DNA from: Calcarisporiella thermophila CBS 279.70 | Taxonomy: Eukaryota > Calcarisporiellomycota | Reading direction: 5' to 3' | Length of the DNA: 60,586 nucleotides | NCBI RefSeq assembly: GCF_041956535.1 | Contig: NW_027192228.1 | Span: 57,170 to 117,755, forward strand | Shown here: positions 48,211 through 59,633 of the stretch, one piece after another | Position numbering within the stretch: position 1 is the stretch's first letter | Layout: the number at the start of each line of letters is the position of its first letter | The notes under the pieces: model-generated | Databases searched by the model: none | What the model saw: only the letters and a program-made list of their open reading frames with translations | What the model was told of the DNA's origin: nothing | Made by a program: the position numbers and the translations under genes

Positions 48211-51200
48211 ATGGAGGAGGTGAAAGAGTTCAACCCTTGTCCACATACGTTTCGCTCGGATCTTCCCCATGGAGGTGCATTTGGCTCATCGTTGTCTAGC
48301 GGAGAGCCGCTCTGGTTTTACCGATACGATTCTACTAATCTGGAGGTGCGCGATATAAATTCTTGTGAATCTCGGGTATTCGCTTCTCTACGTGCAGAAA
48401 GCATGGCTAAAAACAATAAAGAACAGGTATTTCATCTTTCATCTCCAATAGTACTCTGAAAAGCTTGTGCCTATTTGAATATTTTGATTAGCTTGAAATC
48501 GGACATGTTGTTCCAGTTATGATTGATGGAGAGCATTTCCTCCTGGTGTGCGCAAATGAAGCCGGTTCAACTGAATGCCGTACATTTTTATTTAATCCGT
48601 TCACACAGATGAATTTACCTTTGGATTTTCCTGTCAAATCTGCGCTACAAGTTTCATGTGCTGCCGTTTCGAATATGTGTATCCCTACGGTAACATCTAT
48701 TTCGTGATTCTCCATACAAATAACATGGATTAAATCACCTAAATATAATTAGGATGCCGATTGGAGAAAGGCACAAACATCAGGAGTGGTTGAGCCAGAT
48801 CGATATCACCTCCTCGTTTTGGGAACAGCAGACGCCAAACTCTACGTTAAAAAAGTAATTGTACCAGAATCGAGTTTGCAGGCTCTTCACATTGAGGAAG
48901 TAGAGTCCTTCTCACTTTCAAAACGTGGTATTGGGGTTATAACCTCGATCGCGACTTTGACACGCAAAGCACCTTCCTTCGAGAATCGAGGTTTACCAGC
49001 CGTGATTGCTGTTGGAGGATCTAATGGTCGGGTTGATTTATTTGAATACAGAACACCAGTGGATAGGAGAGATAGAGGAGTGCAGAGCCTACTAAAACTA
49101 GATGCATTGGAGTCATCAGGTATCTACAATATTTTGTCTCCTGAACTTAAACAGATCATGTAACTAATTTTCATCAATATGTGATTATATGTAGCTTCAA
49201 TCACACAACTCAAGATAATCCCATGGGGAGAAGAAGACAAAGAAAATGGACTGGGCTCAATCCTACTAATAGTTGGACAAGGATCTCCGCAACATATGAC
49301 ATCAAAAAGGCAAGATTAAATAACTTTACATCCAATTTAATGTAATTACTCAGATAGATCCCTTTCGTTCTTTCTACTTTTAGTGTTGAGAGGCCATCTT
49401 TGTCGATATTTAAGGTGGATCTTTTCTCATTAGAATATCAACTCTTGGGACATACAGTGGCTTCACTAGGAGATGGAGAGACATTTAACATTGGCCACAT
49501 TTTAACGACATCTATAGTTAATTGTAAGAACATATATTGTTCTCAAACATAGACGAATACATTGACTCACCCTGCGTTTAATATTTATTAGCGGACATCC
49601 AACGAGCAAATTTGTATGCCATTTTCTCAATTAAAGGCCAGCACGGCTTCTCGAAGACCGAAATGGTAGTTTGGCAAGTACTAGAAGAAGATGCAACCGA
49701 AATTGCGCGCTTTCCATTCAACATTTCAAATGCACACACTATTCTTGACCTGGCTCCCCTTAGACACTCCCCCGAGCTATCAGTATTATTTTTGAATAAA
49801 ATGGGAGTGCTAGTTCTCCCAATTGAGCTCGATTCCAGACGTGGAGATGTAGAAATGACATCGGGAGAAGATATACCTAATTTCTCTGACTGGTTTGATC
49901 TACACCCCGACAAATTCTCCTATCCGAAAGCAGTTGCCCAGCAGATCGAATCGAAACGGCGACGAATGGATGGACAGCTTTTTATTGATCGCCTACTTCA
50001 ATACGCCGAGATAGAGATTGGCCAGGTATACCCACCGCGGGATATTAACCAGCTGCAGCATTTAGTGCGTGCAGTATTCAAATGCGATTTGGACAGCCTA
50101 AAGAAACACTGCATTGTATATTATCTCCTCCGGGATACGCGTATTAATGCCCGAGCTTCCACTTATGCAAGCAAATATCTTATCCCTTGGTATTTCTGTC
50201 GACTGATGGACGGGTACTGGGCACTAGATCAGGGCGAGTTCGAAGAGGCAGTCCGTGCACTTGCGGATCCCGCAGTAGAACCAGATTGGTCAAATGAAAT
50301 TGCGAGAATATTGGTTCGTTTTGCCCCTCCCCGCGTAGCACTAAGATATTTGAAATTAGCGCAACCTACTATGACTAGCCGAGAAGACGTGGAAATGTGG
50401 ATGGAAGTATTGATTAAATGCGATATATTGGATGCTTTCTTATACCAGGTAAAATTCAAATACGCACTTTTGTATTGACCTTGTCTATTGATTTGGAAAA
50501 CCTCATTATAGAGAAAACACCGATCAAAATCTGACCATTCATTCAGCAATCGTCTTCTTTCCCACTTATTTGATGCGTGTTTTGCGGCCAAAGGCACCCA
50601 TATAGCTCGATTGCTCGCATTTCCATTCGACAATGCAGAGGAGGCTTTTATGAAAGAATACTGTTTGCGATCCCAACATCCCCTGTCAAGTGATTTTTTG
50701 CTAATGTGGTTTGTGCAACATGGTCATTACACTGATGCCATTCGACTACATGAGCAAATATTGTTGCGAGAAAAAGAGCTTGGATTTAATGAAAGAGAAC
50801 TCGGAAGCTTTGGAACGGATCGAAAGGTTATTGTGGAGAATTTGAAGAAAATTTTGCCAGAAGTTCAGCGGACATATTTAGAGTTAGAAAATGAAATGGG
50901 TATAGGGAAGGAAATGGCATTATCAAGGAATGATGGAGACGTAGAGATGAGTGAAAAAGCTAGCGAGCAATTAGAAACTGAAGGCGACTTTGGAGCAAAG
51001 ACAATAACTACACAAGAATCAAAGGCCTCCGATACCCCTTCAACTCGCCATGCACGCCCCCTCCTGCCCCTGTCTGCATCCAAGACCATCCGGTTTGCGG
51101 TCCCTCAAATAGATCGAAAAGACTTCGTATACAACCCACAGAAACAGCTGATTCGTGCCTTACTAGAACATATGGACGACGCAGAGCGAGAAAAAGGGGT

Positions 51201-52128
51201 CGCGACTGGGCGGGAGCCATGTGTGCTACCAACACAACTTGGAACAATGATGCAAGAGCCGATCTTAGATGAGGATTTGAGCAAAACACGCCAGACAGAG
51301 GAGAAATTATCTTTTGCGCGATATCCAGCGAAAGGATCTTCTACATCAAAACCTTTTGCTGGACCACCGCGTACTCCTGAATATGATCGCCCGCGAAACC
51401 GCTCACCGGTGAAAAATTCATCCCCTGCTATTTCAGCAAAGATGGCACCCCTTCTTCCACTAGGGCTGGATGTGATGCCTAGTCACAAACGTAGAAACCC
51501 AGTGGACCAGACCGAGTTAAAAAGCCAGTCACCTTTCTCTTCACGAGTACAGTCGCCAATTCTAGATTCAACAAAATCTAGGAGAAATATAGAGGCGACT
51601 GAAGCTCCGATGCGACTCGATTCACAGTTGCCGCTACCGTCTGATTTCACAGCAAAACCTTCACTACCTGAAAAATCTAAGAAATCAGTAGCGAAAGAGA
51701 AGAAGGTGGACACCCCAATAGCCAAATTGCGCCGCACCCCTCGAAAATCGAGAAAACTATTGACGGAAGAAACCACAACAACTGACGAAGATGATTCTAA
51801 ACCTGTAGTTCAAGCTGCTCCAAGTACAACCACCACTCGTCGACAAACGCGCTCACGTTCTGAGTCAATCGGCGGCAGCAGCACTACAGATAAGCAAACA
51901 TCTCAACATGCAATCACTCCATCGCGCCGCACACGAACTGCAAGAAGTCGACTGACAATTGCTGGTTCAGAACCCGCATTAAAGGAATTGATAGAGTTGG
52001 ATTCAACCCCAGCACGAAATACTCGACGTCGACAGAAGGCTTCCCAAGAAATGACATTGAAAGAAGACGACACTGATACCGATCCAGGTGTAACTCCGCG
52101 TAGAAGATCATCGAGGCGTAAAACTTAG
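48211..52128 (+). CDS. ELYS/MEL-28-like nuclear pore protein, full length
   Basis: Seven exons (48211-48426, 48492-48689, 48753-49119, 49195-49309, 49384-49523, 49592-50448, 50512-52128) give 1169 residues. Residues 1 to about 480 look like a beta-propeller (repeating beta-strands such as YHLLVLGTADAKLYVKK and PAVIAVGGSNGRVDLFE). Residues about 490-740 are the alpha-helical ELYS domain (LKKHCIVYYLLRDTRINARA, WYFCRLMDGYWALDQGEFEE, VALRYLKLAQPT). The tail is Ser/Arg/Lys-rich with AT-hook-like RRTPRKSRK and PRRRSSRRK, ending at a basic C-terminus. In animals ELYS anchors the Y (Nup107-160) complex to chromatin after mitosis. Yeasts have only the short helical form or none. Intron 4 uses a GC donor (AG|GCAAGA). 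The ELYS-domain call is strong; the propeller is by pattern. Confidence 0.85.
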
Positions 52129-52863
52129 GGCTAACGAATGTTTCCGAAAATCGAGTAATCTATTTTATTTTTAAATAAACAATGTAAATGAACTTCTTGT
52201 GGCTTTGATCTATTGACCATGCAATGTTATGTCTTTAATTCTCTACCAAAAAAGGATTCATTGCATCCACCTACCCACTCAGCAGCGACATCTTAATTGA
52301 AGGCAAAATTACTATGATATTGCTGGATAGACTTTGTTCGATGATTATCATATTTAATCAGGCTAAGATCTTTGTCAATCTTAACTTCCCAGTATTATAT
52401 CAAATGACTAATTAATTACTACTAATATCTGATCTGGAGCTTTTTTACATTCAGCTTCCAAATTTATTTTTTACCCTTATAATCTGCGCTATTATTTTGT
52501 TAAATTTAGCATTCTCACTTGGTACACCTTGAGATTTTAATATTACAAGAGAATTTTATATAAGTCAAACTGCCTACAATCCAGCCCAAAACGAGCTTTG
52601 ATAACAAAAAATAAAAAAATTAATTCTCCTCAAATTTTTCTTCCAGAGAACACTATAGTATTGTAAACAATAGATGCAAATAGGACTGTGAGTTCCTTCT
52701 CTCAAGGTTTTTTGTAGGACTGTTGGGGAAATGAAAGAGTCGTCTATCGCCTAATACGAAGCAATCATAGTATATTTCTATGGGATATCAAATTTCTCAC
52801 GAATTATTTTGAGATTTTCTTGAAACTTTATTTATTTCTCCTTCCTCTCCATACACATTCGAC
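52129..52863. other. AT-rich intergenic region
   Basis: 735 bp between two plus-strand genes; holds the ELYS 3' flank and the promoter of the next gene. Nothing else recognised. Confidence 0.5.
52174..52179 (+). terminator. Polyadenylation signal of the ELYS-like gene
   Basis: AATAAA 45 nt after the stop codon. Confidence 0.45.
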
Positions 52864-53830
52864 ATGTCCTCACCAGAGAAGCTAGTCCCGCTACCCAAAA
52901 CTTCCTCTCCAATCAATTCAGCAGGATCTCCTATCACTCTGCAATACGTCCGGGACATCACAGCTGCCGGGCTAGCTTCTTTGTTCGTTTCACCTTTTAT
53001 TGCCATAGTTGATCGGTGAATGTCAACAATTTTCATCCAATGATCTTGAATACTCGTGCCCTAATATTGCTTACGTTGATAGCTCAATTATTGAAAATGC
53101 GAACGGAAAATTAGATTTAGTTTCGGGACTAAAGCAAGGGTTTAAACATTTCTCTACTAGGCCACATCAGTTTATTAGATCAAAGCAATTTGGACTTATT
53201 TATGGGCTCTATTTCGCGGTAAGAATTTGTCTTTCATTCCCTCAAAACATTTATTTTTCTTAATTAACATTGCATTTTATTTAGACTTACGCAACTGCTA
53301 ATACCATTGACACAACCTATAACTACTGGAATTCTGATCCACAATGGCCAAAATTCGTTGGAACAACCGCGGTGAACATGACGCTGTGTATCGCCAAGGA
53401 TAGGGCATTCACACGCATGTTTGGGATCGTTGCTCCACGTCCCCTACCAATCCCTAGTTATGCTCTCTTCGCTGTACGTGATTCTCTTACTGTTGCTGCG
53501 TCTTTTAATGCCCCAAGTATCACATCGAAAGAACTACAAACTTATGGCTACTCTCGTGAAACTGCCGATGTTATTGCCCAGCTGTTTTGCCCTGCAATAA
53601 TACAATTTGCTTCTACTCCTCTGCATCTCCTCGGTTTAGATTTATATAACCGTCCTGATGCCACCAGCGGGAAGCGACTAACCCTCATCGGGCGCGAATA
53701 TTTGAAAAGTGTATTCGCTAGAATTGGCAGAATTGGACCAGCCTTTGGTATTGGTGGAGTAGGAAATCTCTATTTCAGACGAGTATTAGGAGACTGCTTG
53801 CCGAATAAAAAGTTGGCCGTGGCAGATTAA
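52864..53830 (+). CDS. Conserved fungal membrane protein of unknown function (277 aa)
   Basis: Three exons, 52864-53015, 53083-53218 and 53285-53830, give 277 residues from an ATG in CATG context (MSSPEKLVPLPKTSS). Blocks include YVRDITAAGLASLFVSPFIA, TYATANTIDTTYNYW, KDRAFTRMFG, FAVRDSLTVAASFNAP, QLFCPAIIQFASTPLHLLGL and REYLKSVFARIGRIGPAFGI. Alternating small-residue helices suggest four to five membrane-associated segments. From memory it resembles a widespread fungal family of membrane proteins usually labelled sequence orphan, with no assigned function; some features (RD, FA.R) recall mitochondrial inner-membrane proteins. That link is weak. A poly(A) signal follows 10 bp after the stop. 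The gene model is secure; the function is not. Confidence 0.82.
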
Positions 53831-54899
53831 ATATTTCAAAATAAATAGACCCCCTCAGGGTTTAATTCGTGTATACAATAGATATATATAAGGTAATTTC
53901 TATTTTGCTATGTGTGTTCTTTAACGTTTTCCGGACAAAGAATAAAAATTTTTTTTGGATTCTCTATGCATCTTTAATACTCTCTTGAATCGATTGACAC
54001 ATTGAACACGTTAAAATTCCGCATCCATTTGATAGTTTTCTAAGAGGAGTGGAAATTGCAATCCTGCATCTGAATCTTCTGGGTACTTTTTCCGATCTCT
54101 CCTATATATTTGACTTTCCTGAGTGTACTATGCTAGATACAGTTATTACCGCCTTGATTATGAGTATATTTTGCTACAATACAGATAATACACTTGACTT
54201 GAAAATCCTTGCATCGCTCATAAATGCAATGCCGTCTGAAGTGATCGAACGCGTTTTCCAATGATTGGGTCACTTAAGGTCTAGAATATGATTTTTTTTT
54301 ATTAATAAGCTAACCTTTTTGTATATCGTCACAAACTGAAATAACTCAGGTAATACTCCTGGTCTATATTAAATATTAGCGGAGGAAGTAGAAACTAAGG
54401 AAATAAAAAAGGAAATTGAAAGATGGAACCGTAGAGATAAAGAGAGTAGGACAGGTTAGATAAAGCTACGTTATATCATAAGGTCGACCGGAAGGATAGT
54501 ACTAATATATGTAAATACATGAATTAGAATGTTAGAGGTAGAAAAATGGGGGAAAAATTATGCAAAAGAAAGAAAGAAAATGAATAGAAAAAATAAAAGT
54601 AAAAACAAAGGAACAGACTAAGAAAGACTGTCATAGAAAAGTTGGAAGATATTCACACGACAGAATGATTTTGTGTTGGGATTATGGTATCGTGTTCATA
54701 GGAATCTTGAGTGAATATCATAATTTCGTCGAAGACATTCAACCAATACCACGTGTCCATTTGTTGATAAACTCTCTTTTCCGGCTTCGATGCATTGCTG
54801 TCCATTACTTAGAGCTTACTCTCTGCTGTAGCTCGTAGTCAAATTGCTTGGTTATAACTATAGGTTTTAGGCTGGACATACTCCAGACCTATTTCAAGC
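53831..54899. other. Intergenic region left of the retrotransposon
   Basis: 1.07 kb of AT-rich DNA. A 71-codon ORF at 54049-54264 (+) has a hydrophobic middle but no family. A purine-rich stretch (GAAA/AAAG) lies at about 54380-54620. U3 sequence of the element's LTR is not found here. Confidence 0.5.
53840..53845 (+). terminator. Polyadenylation signal of the 277-aa membrane protein gene
   Basis: AATAAA about 10 nt after the stop codon; close, so the true signal may lie further on. Confidence 0.35.
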
Positions 54900-54949
54900 T
54901 TTGGAATATTTTGGAACTCCGAACCCTCCAGAACTCGAGAAATCTTACA
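54900..54949 (+). repeat. 5' LTR remnant (last ~50 bp)
   Basis: About 50 bp match the last 50 bp of the 3' LTR (shared core ctccgaaccctcc and the terminal tcttaca), with a few differences. Upstream of 54900 the match stops, so U3 and R are missing. Confidence 0.8.
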
Positions 54950-54952
54950 GCT

Positions 54953-54972
54953 TGGTAGCGACGAGTTCGATC
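54953..54972 (+). promoter_or_regulatory. Retrotransposon primer-binding site
   Basis: TGGTAGCG three bases after the LTR end is complementary to a tRNA 3' end (CGCTACCA), as in yeast initiator Met-tRNA. GTTCGATC follows at 54965-54972 and resembles the complement of the T loop, so the site may be bipartite. Confidence 0.6.
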
Positions 54973-55065
54973 TACCTATGTGACACTACCAGAAATCCAG
55001 AAATTTAACCAGAAACCAGACACTAGACATCAGAATTATTTTACGAGAAGATCAATTTTGAAATA

Positions 55066-55788
55066 ATGGAACTGATTTTTATACCAGCACCTTTCCGTAT
55101 GCCTGAACCCGCCAGGTTTAGTGGCAGACATTATCCCAATGTGCGCGAATGGATTGATCAAGTTGAGAACTATTTTGTGGGAACGAGTCCCCCTCAACAT
55201 ATGAAGGTCCCTTACGCCGTCTCTTTATTCCAAGGTGACGCCCTTATTTGGTGGAGACACTTAAAAATACAAGGACGAGTGCCAAAGGAGTAGGAAACGT
55301 TTAAAAACGAGGCCATCCTTATGTTCCAACCGATCAACTCGGTTAAACGTGTGAGGGATAAGCTTGCTGACTTAAGACAACGACGTAGCGTACAGGAGTA
55401 TGCTGTAACTTTCCGATCATTAGCAATGCAAATTCCAGGCATCACTGAGGAGGAACTGATCGATAAGTTTATTCGTGGATTGGAACTGTAAACGAGAAAG
55501 GAAATAGAATACAAGAATCCGACCACCTTGAATGAGGCAGTTAGAGAAGCTGAGCGTTACGATGCCGTTTATTTCCGAGGTCGTATGCGTTTCGAATACA
55601 ACACTCGTGCTTCCACTAGTCATGAGAATCACAATGGACCAAGACCAATGGAGCTTGATGTCATTCAAGCGCGAAGAAGACTTGATGAACACGAAAAAGA
55701 ACAACTGAGAAAGAGCGGGTCGTGTTTTTTCTGTCGCAAGAAAGGCCATATTGCTCAAACCTGTCCTAAGAAGTCGAGAAACACGTAA
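55066..55788 (+). pseudogene. Decayed gag
   Basis: The frame from ATG 55066 runs through a Ty3-like capsid (REWIDQVENYF, ALIWWRHLK, RSVQEYAVTFRSLAMQIPG) to a CCHC zinc knuckle (CFFCRKKGHIAQTC, near 55725-55765). It is broken by in-frame TAG at 55291-55293 and TAA at 55489-55491, and ends with TAA at 55786-55788. The frame on either side of each stop is clean, so these are point changes. The capsid would assemble particles; this copy cannot. Confidence 0.9.
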
Positions 55789-55814
55789 TCATCGTCGGAA
55801 AAATTCAAGTCCCG

Positions 55815-58800
55815 GTGCTGATGGGGATCTCCACTGGGACCAACGGTGAAAATATTTTGCCCGACAATTCCCCACCTTCTCAACTCAACACGACGACGAC
55901 GAATCGACATGGGGATCTTCTGATGTATCGAGGGTTTCTAGATAAATTCCCGGCCAAGCTTCTCGTTGATGGAGGAGCGTCTGACAACTTCGTGACTAAA
56001 GATTTAGCCTATTGCTTTGGCAACAAGATAATTGAGACTCCCAGTTTTGAATTATATTTCGCCAACGGTGAGAAGCAGATCTGTAGCCGAAGACTCGTGG
56101 GCGTTCACCTACGACTAGGAGAATATGAGCAGGCACTTAACTTTGTTGTCGCCGATCTCCCGCACTACGATATTGTCTTGGGGAAACCCTGGTTGGCCGA
56201 ACACAATCCGTAGATCAATTGGAGAGACAATACGGTAACATTCTGGCACCAGAATCAGGAGATCAGGCTCAAAGACACTCAGCGCAATAGTATGGAAATG
56301 CTATCTGCAATGCAATTCAAGCGCGCCACCAAAGATCACGAAGTGTACGCGGTAATACTGAAGGAAGCTAACGACGCCGAACCACCTTAACTCGATATGA
56401 ACGAGGACATCGAAGATATCATCGCCAGCTATGAAGATGTATTTCCTGAAGAATTACTAGCCGGATTGCCGCCAGAAAGAGCCGTCGATCACCGTATCGA
56501 ACTTGTACCAGGTACCGAACCACCATCTAGAGCAACATACAGATTAAGATACCCCGAGATGGACGAAATGCACAAGCAGTTGCGAGATTTACTTGAAAAG
56601 GGATGCATCCAACCCAGCAAGTCACCCTTCAGCGCACCAGTACTTTTCGCTAAGAAAAATGGTTGTGACTTGAGAACGTGCATCGACTACCGCGCACTTA
56701 ACAAGTTTACTATCAAAAATCGTTATCCGCTGCCACGAATTGACGAGATTCTCGACCGAGTGCAAGGAGCAAGAATTTTCTCGAAAATCGACTTGAGATC
56801 TGGCTATCACCAGATCAGAATTGCCGCGAACGACGTGCCAAAAACCGCCTTTAGGACACGTTACGGCCACTTCGAGTTCCTGGTATTACCTTTCGGTTTG
56901 ACCAATGCGCCCGTGACATTCATGACTCTCATGAATGACATATTTCGTCAACTGTTGGACTCGTGCGTTATTTTTATCTCGACGATATTCTTATTTTCAG
57001 CAAGAACGCACAAGAACACACGAAACACTTGCGACAAGTCCTCGACATATTACGGGAAAACAAGCTCTACGCGAAAAAGAGTAAATGTGAGTTTTTCAAG
57101 GACCGTATTAACTTCCTGGGACATGTTATTACTAGCGCTGGAATTCAAGTTGACAATGAGAAGATAGCAGCAATTCAAGATTGGCCTGAACCAACGACCA
57201 CAACGGAAATCATGTCTTTTCTGGGCCTTGCGAATTTTTATCGGAAATTCGTTCCAAATTTCGCGAAAACGGCAGCACCATTAACGTGAGTTACTCAAGA
57301 AAGATCGCGAGTTTGTATGGGACGACAATTGTGCAAAATTGTTTCAAGAGCTGAAGAGCAAGTTAATCACGGCATCGACACTCAAGATCCCGGACCCGAA
57401 CGAGAAATTCATAGTAACTACGAATGCATCAGATTTCGCCATCGGTGCTGTATTATCTCAGTATGAACCGTCTGACAACTCGTTACATCCCATCGCGTTC
57501 GAGTCGCATAAACTGTCAACTTGCGAGCGAAATTATGCGACACACGAGAAAGAACTTTTCGCGATAGTGCACGCATTAAGGACCAGGAGACATTATCTTC
57601 ATGGACAACATTTCAAGGTCTATTCGGATCGCGCATTACTAAAATACATCCAGACTCAACCAACGCTCACACGAAGATAAGCAAGATGGATGGAGATAAT
57701 TCAGGAATTCGACTTTGAAATATTGTATCTACCAGGAAAGACCAACATAGTAGCCGACGCTCTTTCGAGACGACCTGATTTCGAGATCAACACAATTTCG
57801 ACAATTCAACCTCCCAACGAGATATTAGACGAGACAAGAGCCAAGTATAAAGATGACCCAGATTTCGCTAACATTTATATTCAACTCAAGGATCCCGAAC
57901 AGCCAATTCCATAGCCCACAGCATCAAGTATTTCGACTTGAGAGATGGTCTTCTTTTCTTCGGGGAGGGAGGAGATAAGGAAAGATTGTGCATTCCGAAC
58001 GACAAGGAGATCCGACTTCAGATTCTTCAAGAACACCACGATATTCCGATTTCAGGGCACCTAGGGATCGAGAAAACTTATGAACGAGTTCATCGACTTT
58101 TTTATTGGCCAAGTTTACAAGACGCCGTCAAGAAATATGATACGAGCTGCGATGTTTGCCAATGAACCAAATCGAGTAACACCATTCCAGCAGGACTCCT
58201 TCAACCACTTGATACACCAACTCAGAAATGGCAACAGGTTTCCATGGACTTAATCACTCAACTCCCAAAGACTAAGAATGGACTTGACGCGATTGTGGTT
58301 TTTGTCGATAGACTGACGAATTGGCGCACTTCGTTCCAACAACAACATCAGCCAATGCACCAACTTTAGCCAAGCCATTCTTTGACACGGTATTTCGACT
58401 TCATGGCCTTCCACAAGCGATAGTAACAGACCGATACCCTCGTTTTATCAGCAACTCATCAACAAAGCACTGCATAATTACTTGGGAACCAAACTTACAA
58501 TTTCAACCGCCTACCACCCAGAGACCGACGGCCAGACCGAGAGAACGAATAGAACCCTAGAACAGATGTTACGCGTATATATGTCCTATCGACAAAATAA
58601 CTGGGATGAATGTTTGGCCGCCGCCGAGTTTGCTTATAATAATGCCAAACAATCTTCTACCAGAATGAGCCCTTTCGTACTTAACTCAGGACAACATCCG
58701 ATCGTGCCAACCAGCCTTTTTAATTTTCGACCTCAACAAATTAACATACAAGCAAATGAAGATTTTATACATGAGATGACCAACTTATTGAAAATTGCCT

Positions 58801-59317
58801 CGGAAAACTTAGTGGAAGCAAAATCACGACAAGCGCAACAAACCAAGACCGCAGACAAGAAGAGTTCGATATCGGTGACAAAGTCATGATTTCAACTGCA
58901 AATATCCAGTTTGCCTCGCAGTCTCAACGACTAACAAGGAAGCTACAACACAAGTTCATCGGTCCATACGAAATCATCGAAAAGATATCAGCTGTAACGT
59001 GTAAGGTCAAGTTGCCCGACTCACTTAGGATCCGCCCAGTCTTTCACATATCACTTCTGAAAAGATTCGATGAAGGTCCACAAGAATACGCGAGCAGAAT
59101 CAACCCGCCGCCACCGCCAGTTGAGACAGAAGAAGATATTGAGTACGAAGTCGAGTATATCTTGGACAAGCGAACAAGAAAATTCGGACGTCATGAGCGA
59201 ACAGAATACTTAATCAAATGGACCGGATATGACGAAACGGAATCAACTTGGGAGCCTTTGCCGAACTTAGGAAATGCACAGCGAGCAATAGAGGAATACG
59301 AAAATTCGACGAAGTAA
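55815..59317 (+). pseudogene. Decayed pol (protease, RT, RNase H, integrase, chromodomain)
   Basis: The protease region has LLVDGGASDNFV (family form DSGA). The RT has [20 protein letters not shown] and [12 protein letters not shown], then a frameshift just before the catalytic YLDD near 56970. RNase H reads TTNASDFAIGAVLSQ. The integrase has an HHCC zinc motif (near 58045-58165), the core Asp residues ([14 protein letters not shown]) and the Glu block HPETDGQTER. A GPYEI motif and a chromodomain (about 59140-59310, YEVEYILDKR, YLIKWTGYDETESTWEP) close it. In-frame stops lie at 56211, 56388, 57678, 57912 and 58163. Frame breaks lie near 55790, 56965, 57288, 58317, 58450 and 58870. Confidence 0.92.
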
Positions 59318-59345
59318 CTTTAAAATAACCCGAACGGCGAATTTT

Positions 59346-59358
59346 AAGAAGGGGAGAA
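59346..59358 (+). other. Polypurine tract
   Basis: AAGAAGGGGAGAA lies one base before the TG of the 3' LTR, the usual plus-strand priming site. Confidence 0.75.
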
Positions 59359-59359
59359 T

Positions 59360-59633
59360 TGTAATGAATTGACTTTACTATTATTTTTTTATTTTTACAG
59401 AACATATTTAGAATAATGTCTTCCCTTAGATAATGTTTTAACTTTGTAATATTACGCCAGTTTTACCTTAGCCATTTAACGCCAACTTGTATTATGTAAA
59501 GAATGTATTTTCTGAAGTTTATAAATAGTCCTTGATCTTTGTAAAGAATAATTAATCAATCTTTTTTCTTCGTGAATTACTTGATTTGGAATATTTGGAT
59601 CTCCGAACCCTCCCGAACTCGAAAAATCTTACA
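59360..59633 (+). repeat. 3' LTR, 274 bp
   Basis: It starts TGTAA and ends TTACA, a perfect 5-bp terminal inverted repeat with TG...CA ends. It follows the polypurine tract directly. TATA-like TTTATAAATAG near 59518-59528 may be its promoter. Its last 50 bp match the 5' remnant. Confidence 0.85.

Larger units (their letters stand above)
54900..59633 (+). mobile_element. Ty3/gypsy LTR retrotransposon, chromovirus type, non-functional
   Basis: The parts are in order: 5' LTR remnant, primer-binding site, gag with a CCHC zinc knuckle, protease, reverse transcriptase, RNase H, integrase, chromodomain, polypurine tract and 3' LTR. Domain order (RT before integrase) and the chromodomain at the integrase C-terminus place it in the chromovirus branch of Metaviridae. 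Several in-frame stops and at least six frameshifts mean it cannot make its proteins. It is a mobile element of a fungus, not an infectious agent. Confidence 0.95.

Noticed and set aside
54049-54264. 71-codon plus-strand ORF
   Set aside because: Hydrophobic but no signal peptide or family, and no splice partners were found.
55066-59317. Retrotransposon as an active element
   Set aside because: Several in-frame stops and at least six frame breaks, plus a truncated 5' LTR.
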